This document shows positions 58,289-64,000 of a stretch of 64,000 nucleotides of DNA, piece after piece. A model generated the notes under the pieces. It searched no databases. It saw only the letters and a program-made list of their open reading frames with translations, and was not told the DNA's origin. The DNA comes from Aporhodopirellula rubra. Its GTDB lineage: Bacteria > Planctomycetota > Planctomycetia > Pirellulales > Pirellulaceae. The DNA is taken from positions 62,001-126,000 of the forward strand of contig NZ_JACHXU010000023.1 of NCBI RefSeq assembly GCF_014192335.1, written 5' to 3'. The first letter of the stretch is position 1; every line of letters begins with the position of its first letter. The position numbers and the translations under genes were made by a program.

Positions 58289-59578
58289 GTGCCCGATCTG
58301 GCTCATCATAATCTCGACATCAAACGCGTTGCCATCCTGTTCGCCGGTGGCCCGGCCCCTGCTGCAAACGCTGTGATCAGCACTGCCGCATTCTCGTTCC
58401 TCGAAGAAGGCGCGCAAGTATTTGGGATTAAGCACGGCTACAGCCGATTGGCCGAATACACCGCCGCCGGTCCACTCACCGAAGGCGACGACTACATTCG
58501 ATTCACGCACGACACCCTGATTAACGCACGCAGTAGCCGCGGCATCATGATCGGCACCGCGCGAACCAACCCCGGCAAACACGTCAGCAGCCCCGAGCAC
58601 TTGAAAGACCCTGAACTCGTCGCACCATTGCGAAGAGTTTATGAAGGTTTGTGCTCTCTCGAAGTAGACGCGTTGATCTCGATCGGCGGCGACGACACGC
58701 TGAAGACCGCGAACAAACTCAAGATGTTCCAGGACAACTTGCCCGGCGACGCGCGACGTTTCCCGGTCGTTCACTTACCCAAAACGATCGACAACGACTA
58801 TTCCGGCATCGACTTCACGTTCGGTTTCTTCACCGCCGTCGAAACACTCGCCGAAGAAATTCGCAACCTCAACTTTGACGCCGCCGCCGGCCGCGCTTAT
58901 TTCCTCTGCGAAGCAATGGGCCGCAGCGCCGGATGGCTCGCCTACGGTGCCGCCATCGCGGGCGAAGCCAGCATGGTGCTCAGCGTCGAGGACATCACCG
59001 GTGCTCTCGCCGACGAAGAAGTCATCAGCGCGGAAACCGGAGCCACCCGCAAAGTGATGGCGATCGACCGCGTTATCGACCGCATGGTCGACATGATGTT
59101 GGCTCGCGAACGCGAAGGCCGACCGTACGGAACGATCGTCATCGCCGAAGGCATGGCCGAGTTCCTCCCGTCGAAGTATCTCGAAGGGATCACTCGCGAT
59201 GATCACGGCCACATTAACATCTCCTTGATCAACCTGTCTGCTCTGATGTCTCGCTTGCTCGCCGAACGATACACCGAACGCACTGGCAAGCATCGGAAAG
59301 TCAACGGATTGCAACTCGGATACGAAGCCCGTTGTGCCCCTCCTCACGCCTACGACGTGATTCTCGGTTCGCAATTAGGTGTCGGTGCCTACCGCGCCCT
59401 CGTGGAAGAAAAACTCAACGGCGTGATGGTATCGTCGGCCGGTCAATTCGACCTGCACTTCGTCCCCTTCGAAGAATTGGTCGATCCGCAAACGCTGGTC
59501 ACCAAAGTTCGCTTCATCGAACAAAACTCCGACTTCCACCGCCTCGCCCGCTTCCTCGAAACGTGCGTCGACAATTAA
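58289..59578 (+). CDS. 6-phosphofructokinase, PPi-dependent type
   Basis: A 429-residue phosphofructokinase. The sugar-phosphate site motif PKTIDND lies at 164-170 and GGDD at 133-136. In PFKs the residues following GGD and replacing Gly in PGTIDND decide the donor: Gly/Gly for ATP, Asp/Lys for pyrophosphate. Here they are Asp136 and Lys165, predicting PPi as phosphate donor and a reversible glycolytic step. GTG 58289 is the start. The gene converges with the HDOD regulator gene. Confidence 0.9.
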   Translation: MPDLAHHNLDIKRVAILFAGGPAPAANAVISTAAFSFLEEGAQVFGIKHGYSRLAEYTAAGPLTEGDDYIRFTHDTLINARSSRGIMIGTARTNPGKHVSSPEHLKDPELVAPLRRVYEGLCSLEVDALISIGGDDTLKTANKLKMFQDNLPGDARRFPVVHLPKTIDNDYSGIDFTFGFFTAVETLAEEIRNLNFDAAAGRAYFLCEAMGRSAGWLAYGAAIAGEASMVLSVEDITGALADEEVISAETGATRKVMAIDRVIDRMVDMMLAREREGRPYGTIVIAEGMAEFLPSKYLEGITRDDHGHINISLINLSALMSRLLAERYTERTGKHRKVNGLQLGYEARCAPPHAYDVILGSQLGVGAYRALVEEKLNGVMVSSAGQFDLHFVPFEELVDPQTLVTKVRFIEQNSDFHRLARFLETCVDN

Positions 59579-59607
59579 ACCGACCGCGATGGTCACCGCT
59601 GACGCGG

Positions 59608-61305
59608 TTACGATGCGTCTGAATTCAAATCACCTAGTTTTTTGTGCATGGCGCCGTAACTGAGCGGCAACTCGATCTTGTTGGGTAACGCCTGGTAGAA
59701 CTCGGCGTCTTCGCGACGGATCGCAACGCAGATATTCGCGTTCGTTGCCGCGTCGACCATCTTCTGGGCGTCAGCACTTTGACCGCCGAGAAAATTCAAC
59801 AAAACGTCGCCGTCCGCATTCGTTGGATTGAAACAATTTGCCATTTCCGGTCGCAACGATGCGACCACGGGTTCGAGAAAATCGTACGAATCCGATGCGG
59901 CACTGCAGTAATCGAGGCCCCGTTGGGTCGTCTCTTGCGTGCCCAATTTGCTCGTGACGGCGGGCTTGAAATTGATGCCCTCGCTGTTTTCCCTGGTCTT
60001 TTCGATCACCGAATCGATCGACCACAACTCCAACTCGTCTGCCGCACCGCGTCTGGGAATCTGGATCTCGACCCATGGTTCCCAGATCCCGATCACGGCT
60101 TGAGCAACGTAGCCCGCGAGTCGAACCAGCTTGATTCGCGTCTGCAACTTCTGAGGCAATCGTGACAACGATTCATCACTGTCATGCAGATGAACCAGCA
60201 CATCGATCTCGGACTTGTTGATCCCAAACGCGTTCATCGACAGAGAGCTGATCGTCTGTGAATCCATGCCGAATACGATCATCTCCATCTCGTGAAGTGA
60301 GCGTTTCGATTCCAAACACTCATCGATCATTTCCTGATAGCGTTCCGGATACAATCTCGCGAGCGCCACGCGGGCGGCGTCTTGCATTGCCGCGCAAAGA
60401 ATCAATCCATCCGAAATCGATTCGTGACCGCCCTGTTCAATCATCAACTCGATCGCCAACCCCGAGGCAACGCCGCGAGCCCAGATCAAACCGAGATTCA
60501 GCGGCGACGGTTCGTCGCTCAGTAGCGCCGCCTGCGCGGTCGCGGCCAACGCGAGCCGGCCAACACGCTTCTGTCCCAACTGAACAACCGCTCGCGGCAA
60601 ATCTGCAATCGCGATACCCGATTGGTTATAAAACGGACTTTGAGCGATGCTGATAATCTCTTCTGTCAATCGAGCGTTCTTGGAAATCGCATCCGTTAAC
60701 GCCTTCGTGTCCATTTGCTCTGAACCACTCATTCGGTAGACACTCAAAGACGTGTCACAGATCGGCACCACCGATTTCCGTGCTTTGATATTGTCCGCGA
60801 CATCCTGTTGAGTGATCGGTGCGACACATCCGCTCGAGCCAGAATCACTTGCGACGCTAGACGCGGGCGCCGCCACGTTTGGTTCAACGCAATCCGCCTG
60901 TGTCGTTTTCGTCGTCAACGCCCTCGCAGCTGCGGATCGTTCCGCGATCGCACGGACCTTCATGCTCAACACCGAATAATCGATCGGTTTGTAGATAATG
61001 TCATCAATGCCGCGACTGATGAGGTCCTTTGCCAACCGCGGTTCCGTCACGCCCGTCAAAACCACCACCGACGGTGGACTCGGCATCGACATCAACTCGA
61101 CCGCGAGAGCGTGCCCGTTCTGATTGGGCATTTTCAAATCCGTCACGACGACGTCGTAGTTTCCCTTCGCAGCGAGCTTGGCCGCCTCCCTGCCGTCTTT
61201 TGCAGAGTCACAGTGGAATCCCTCTCGAGCCAGAGCACGAATGGTTAGGTTGCGAACCAATGGCTCATCGTCAACAACGAGTGCAGAGCTACAATGGTGA
61301 TTCAT
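59608..61305 (-). CDS. response regulator with HDOD domain
   Basis: A 565-residue signalling protein. The receiver domain (about residues 6-125) has phospho-acceptor Asp56 in VVTDLKMP, acidic pocket DDE at 12-14 and the conserved Lys in IYKPID. A linker (about 130-180) leads to an HDOD domain (about 190-400), a catalytically inert relative of the HD phosphohydrolase superfamily used in signalling. The C-terminal 150 residues are not recognised. It is followed on the same strand by no further gene, and preceded by a hybrid kinase gene about 190 bases upstream, which may feed phosphate to it. Confidence 0.88.
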   Translation of the reverse strand: MNHHCSSALVVDDEPLVRNLTIRALAREGFHCDSAKDGREAAKLAAKGNYDVVVTDLKMPNQNGHALAVELMSMPSPPSVVVLTGVTEPRLAKDLISRGIDDIIYKPIDYSVLSMKVRAIAERSAAARALTTKTTQADCVEPNVAAPASSVASDSGSSGCVAPITQQDVADNIKARKSVVPICDTSLSVYRMSGSEQMDTKALTDAISKNARLTEEIISIAQSPFYNQSGIAIADLPRAVVQLGQKRVGRLALAATAQAALLSDEPSPLNLGLIWARGVASGLAIELMIEQGGHESISDGLILCAAMQDAARVALARLYPERYQEMIDECLESKRSLHEMEMIVFGMDSQTISSLSMNAFGINKSEIDVLVHLHDSDESLSRLPQKLQTRIKLVRLAGYVAQAVIGIWEPWVEIQIPRRGAADELELWSIDSVIEKTRENSEGINFKPAVTSKLGTQETTQRGLDYCSAASDSYDFLEPVVASLRPEMANCFNPTNADGDVLLNFLGGQSADAQKMVDAATNANICVAIRREDAEFYQALPNKIELPLSYGAMHKKLGDLNSDAS

Positions 61306-61498
61306 AACATTGCCTACAAAGAAAAGTAAAACGAACGAACGGAATAATTAAAAACAAGAACGCCTTTCCACGGCACAATCTCGCGGTCATCGATCCGAGC
61401 ATGATCCACGAATCGGATCTCGAGACTCCGATTACCGCGTCGCCAACGTCGTCGTCATGCCCCATTGGCTCGGACGCAGCGATTTGGATTTCGAAACA

Positions 61499-63256
61499 TC
61501 ACACCGGTTGCTCCTGCGGTTGAGCATCGAGCATTTCGCGGATCGCATTCAACAACGTCGCCGGATCAATCGGTTTTGAGAGGATCGGTAGCTTCGGCGA
61601 TTTTGTATCCCACGTGGTCTTGCTCGACTTCACGTCGTAACCGCTGCAGAAAAGAATCTGCATATCGGGACGCACCCTCGCGAGATGCTGAGCAACCTCT
61701 CGTCCGTTTTTGAATGGCATGACGACGTCGATCAACGCAAACTGGATCTCATCGAGATTCAAGTCGATCTTCTCAATCGCATCATTCCCGTCGATCGCAT
61801 CGATCACGGAATAGCCAGCATTGGTTAACGAACGAATGGTAATTTCCCGAACATTCGGATCGTCTTCGGCGACCAGAATTGTCTCATTTCCGTTTGACGG
61901 CTGCTCTGGTTTCCCAACATCGACCGAAACGATCGCATCCGCAGTCGCGTTCACGGTCGGCAAATACAACTGGAACGTCGAGCCCACTCCCTTGTCAGTC
62001 GTGACTCTCACGCACCCGCCATGATCCTGAGCGGCACCAAAGACCATCGACAAACCGAGGCCTGTTCCTTTTCCAACCTCTTTCGTTGAAAAGAACGGCT
62101 CAAAAATTCGATTGGCCACCTCTTCGCACATGCCACCGCCGGTATCGGCAACCGACACGACCACGTATTCGCCGGGTTTCAAATCGGCAATCGAATTACC
62201 CGACTCCGATTCGTTCCATCCAATCGTTTCCCGATTGAGTCGAATCGAAAGCTTCCCTGAGTCCTCCATCGCATCCCGCGCGTTGATACAAAGATTCAAC
62301 AACGCCTGCGACAGCAAGTTCACGTCCGCGGAAACGTTGCCGGGGTCGCTACACGTTTCAACGTTCAGCTCAATCGCCGACGACAACAGCGGTTTCACCA
62401 ATACCATTGCGGAGTCAATAATTTCCTGCGCCGAACAAACGACTTTCTTCGGCGGTTGCTGGCGACTGAAACTGAGTAACTGTCCCGTGATCGCGGACGC
62501 TCGTGAAGTGGCCTCCAGCACGTGAGTGAGATCCTCATACGGTTGTTCATCCGGATTCATCGCCTCCATCGCAAAACCCGTGTATCCTCCGATGGCTTGC
62601 AACAGATTATTGAACTCGTGAGCGACACCACCGGCGAGCGATCCGATCGCTTCGAGTTTTTGCTTTTGCCGGAGAGCCTGGTCTCGTTGCTCCAATTGCG
62701 CCGTTCGTTCCTGAACCATCGTCTCGAGCTCCACTTGCTTGATCGACGCCGCCTTAATGAGCCGACGCTTCTCGATCAACGCCACCGCCAACTGCATGAC
62801 TTCCGCGTTATCGAACGGCTTTTTCAGAATCAGCAACCGATCCGACCGTCCCAAACGTTTTGAAATATCAGCCCACGTGTTGTCCGAATACGCGCTGCAA
62901 ATGACCACTTGCAAATTCGGATCGGCCTTCCAAAGGTGTTCGATCGTCGTCAAACCATCCCACCCCGGTGGCATACGCATATCACAGAACGCCAACGTGT
63001 AGGGACGTCCTTCGTTCATCGCTGCGATCGTTTTGCGATACGCTTCCTCACCCTGATACGCCGAATCTAAATCCACTTCGAGTGGCTTTTGCAGACTCTC
63101 TTCCGACGAGTCGTCGTCATCACCAAAGAACGCGTTGGCAGCCTCCGCGAGACTTTGCGACGACGCGTCGACGGTAAAGATTTTGCGAAAGTCTTCATGG
63201 ATCGAAGGGTTGTCATCAATGATGAGAATCCGAGGTTTGGTTGATTCAATATTCAT
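61499..63256 (-). CDS. hybrid sensor kinase: receiver, HisKA, HATPase, receiver
   Basis: A 585-residue protein. The N-terminal receiver has Asp92 in FCDMRMP, preceded by a 40-residue acidic insertion (about 30-70) in the receiver fold. A short helical linker leads to a HisKA domain with the phosphorylated His213 in [10 protein letters not shown] HATPase_c domain (about 315-440) has the usual DTGGG and [10 protein letters not shown] motifs. A second receiver lies at the C-terminus with Asp510 in LIDVVMP. It has no membrane segment and is likely cytoplasmic. Phosphate could pass from His213 to Asp510 and on to the HDOD regulator. Confidence 0.92.
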   Translation of the reverse strand: MNIESTKPRILIIDDNPSIHEDFRKIFTVDASSQSLAEAANAFFGDDDDSSEESLQKPLEVDLDSAYQGEEAYRKTIAAMNEGRPYTLAFCDMRMPPGWDGLTTIEHLWKADPNLQVVICSAYSDNTWADISKRLGRSDRLLILKKPFDNAEVMQLAVALIEKRRLIKAASIKQVELETMVQERTAQLEQRDQALRQKQKLEAIGSLAGGVAHEFNNLLQAIGGYTGFAMEAMNPDEQPYEDLTHVLEATSRASAITGQLLSFSRQQPPKKVVCSAQEIIDSAMVLVKPLLSSAIELNVETCSDPGNVSADVNLLSQALLNLCINARDAMEDSGKLSIRLNRETIGWNESESGNSIADLKPGEYVVVSVADTGGGMCEEVANRIFEPFFSTKEVGKGTGLGLSMVFGAAQDHGGCVRVTTDKGVGSTFQLYLPTVNATADAIVSVDVGKPEQPSNGNETILVAEDDPNVREITIRSLTNAGYSVIDAIDGNDAIEKIDLNLDEIQFALIDVVMPFKNGREVAQHLARVRPDMQILFCSGYDVKSSKTTWDTKSPKLPILSKPIDPATLLNAIREMLDAQPQEQPV

Positions 63257-63356
63257 AACTCGATGGTCCTCAAACGAGGAAGGAAATCTAGGATTTCAAA
63301 ATGAGATGTAACAAATTGTTGCGATTGCAGGCCTTCATCCGTTCGCCGGATGCCAC

Positions 63357-64000
63357 CTAGGACATAGATGGAACACATGGAATGATCTCCAAGGCGGGCA
63401 CAGACAAGGTAAACGTGGCTCCCGATCCTTCGCCTCGACTTTCTGCGGAGAGTGAACCACCGAGTTCTTGAGCGACGTTCGCTGATGAATGCAATCCGAA
63501 ACCGAGTCCGGTGGCTTTGGTGGTGAACCCGTGACGGAAAATTTCAATCAGGTTATCCGGCGCAATGCCTAACCCGTTGTCCTCGACGGAGAACACCACG
63601 TCACCGTCGAGACGCTTGATCGAAAGTCGAATCGTCGGTGATTCGACTTCGGCTGCGACCACGGACTCTTTTGCGTTCTTAATCAGATTGATCAGCACCT
63701 GAATCACGCTATGTTTCTCGAGCAGCAAATCGGCTCCAGTCTCGAAGTCAGTTTCGACGTGCACGCCGTGACGACGGATAGAGGGAAGGTTCATCTTCAC
63801 CGCTTCGTCAAACAAGGCGGTTGGCGACACGGGCTCTTTCGGCGAGCGATGCTGCGAGAACGTTTTCTGGCTGGCGACAATCTCTTTGATGTGCTCGACC
63901 TTGTTCATCAATTCGCTAATCTCCTCCATCTGCACCTCGCGATCACGCAAAGCCGATGCGGCAAGTTCCGACAAAAACCCAGGGAACTTTCGACCACGGG
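63357..64000 (-). CDS. sensor histidine kinase, C-terminal part (partial)
   Basis: The C-terminal portion of a histidine kinase that runs off the right edge of the window. The frame is open to the last base with no need of a start. N box LINLIKNAKES, G1 DNGLGI and G2 GLGFGL are visible, followed by the end of the HATPase domain. The preceding helical segment PGFLSEL and HIKEIVASQ look like a dimerisation helix region. The phosphorylated His and any sensor domain lie beyond 64000. It is on the same strand as the hybrid kinase, with 100 bases between. Confidence 0.85.
   Translation of the reverse strand, partial: RGRKFPGFLSELAASALRDREVQMEEISELMNKVEHIKEIVASQKTFSQHRSPKEPVSPTALFDEAVKMNLPSIRRHGVHVETDFETGADLLLEKHSVIQVLINLIKNAKESVVAAEVESPTIRLSIKRLDGDVVFSVEDNGLGIAPDNLIEIFRHGFTTKATGLGFGLHSSANVAQELGGSLSAESRGEGSGATFTLSVPALEIIPCVPSMS

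Noticed and set aside
59582-59613. possible hairpin between the phosphofructokinase and HDOD genes
   Set aside because: A short ACCGCG/CGCGGT stem with a long loop and no T tract; too weak to call a terminator.

Overview
The window looks like about 64 kb of chromosome from a planctomycete, most likely a marine Rhodopirellula/Pirellulaceae-type bacterium. This is inferred from gene content, not from a marker gene: secreted sulfatases, a very large Hanks-type Ser/Thr kinase with an extracytoplasmic C-terminal half, SHD1-like and DUF1570-like proteins, a TIGR03545/TIGR03546 pair, a PPi-type phosphofructokinase and many large hypothetical exported proteins. Genes are mostly single or in short runs on both strands. 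I saw no rRNA, tRNA, CRISPR array, prophage or replication origin.

Layout. 1-3.4 kb: two hypothetical/membrane genes and a decayed ISAs1-type transposase. 3.4-14 kb: the giant kinase, a sulfatase, a nucleoside deaminase, an aldehyde dehydrogenase, then a cluster of GCAGGCT-type palindromes. 12.3-16.1 kb: the TIGR03545/TIGR03546 pair and a prenyltransferase-like repeat protein. 16.5-19.3 kb: a small Flp-type pilin, a HAMP-like membrane protein and a conserved hypothetical. 19.5-22.1 kb: clpC followed by a clear intrinsic terminator. 22.3-24.8 kb: a hypothetical, a lipoprotein and an exported arsenate-reductase-like phosphatase. 25.0-29.3 kb: a tightly overlapping four-gene operon (two-cluster ferredoxin, HAD phosphatase, degenerate MnmE-like GTPase, THUMP-like methyltransferase).

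29.3-41.9 kb is the most coherent functional block, an L-fucose/fucan utilisation locus. It has a secreted sulfatase and an AraC/XylR-type sugar-sensing regulator on the minus strand. On the plus strand are a FucP-like transporter, FucI isomerase, class II aldolase, rhamnulokinase/fuculokinase-type kinase, a tandem-domain aldolase and a secreted GH29 alpha-L-fucosidase. A plausible flow is desulfation and fucose release outside the cytoplasm, proton-coupled uptake, isomerisation to fuculose, phosphorylation and aldol cleavage.

42-64 kb carries SelO, a DUF1570-like zincin, heptamer tandem repeats, a PhoD-like phosphatase, a Tat-exported dienelactone hydrolase, a cNMP-binding/thioredoxin-reductase fusion, a minimal zincin, a ThuA protein, a shortened phosphate-binding-like protein, a 1 kb-residue-scale exported hypothetical, a TIM-barrel sugar isomerase/epimerase, and a PPi-type phosphofructokinase. 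A two-component signalling run (HDOD response regulator, hybrid kinase, partial histidine kinase) reaches the right edge of the window.

The best candidates for something undescribed are the overlapping ferredoxin/HAD/MnmE-like/methyltransferase operon, whose GTPase has lost MnmE catalytic features, and the tandem aldolase in which the second domain has lost its metal ligands.
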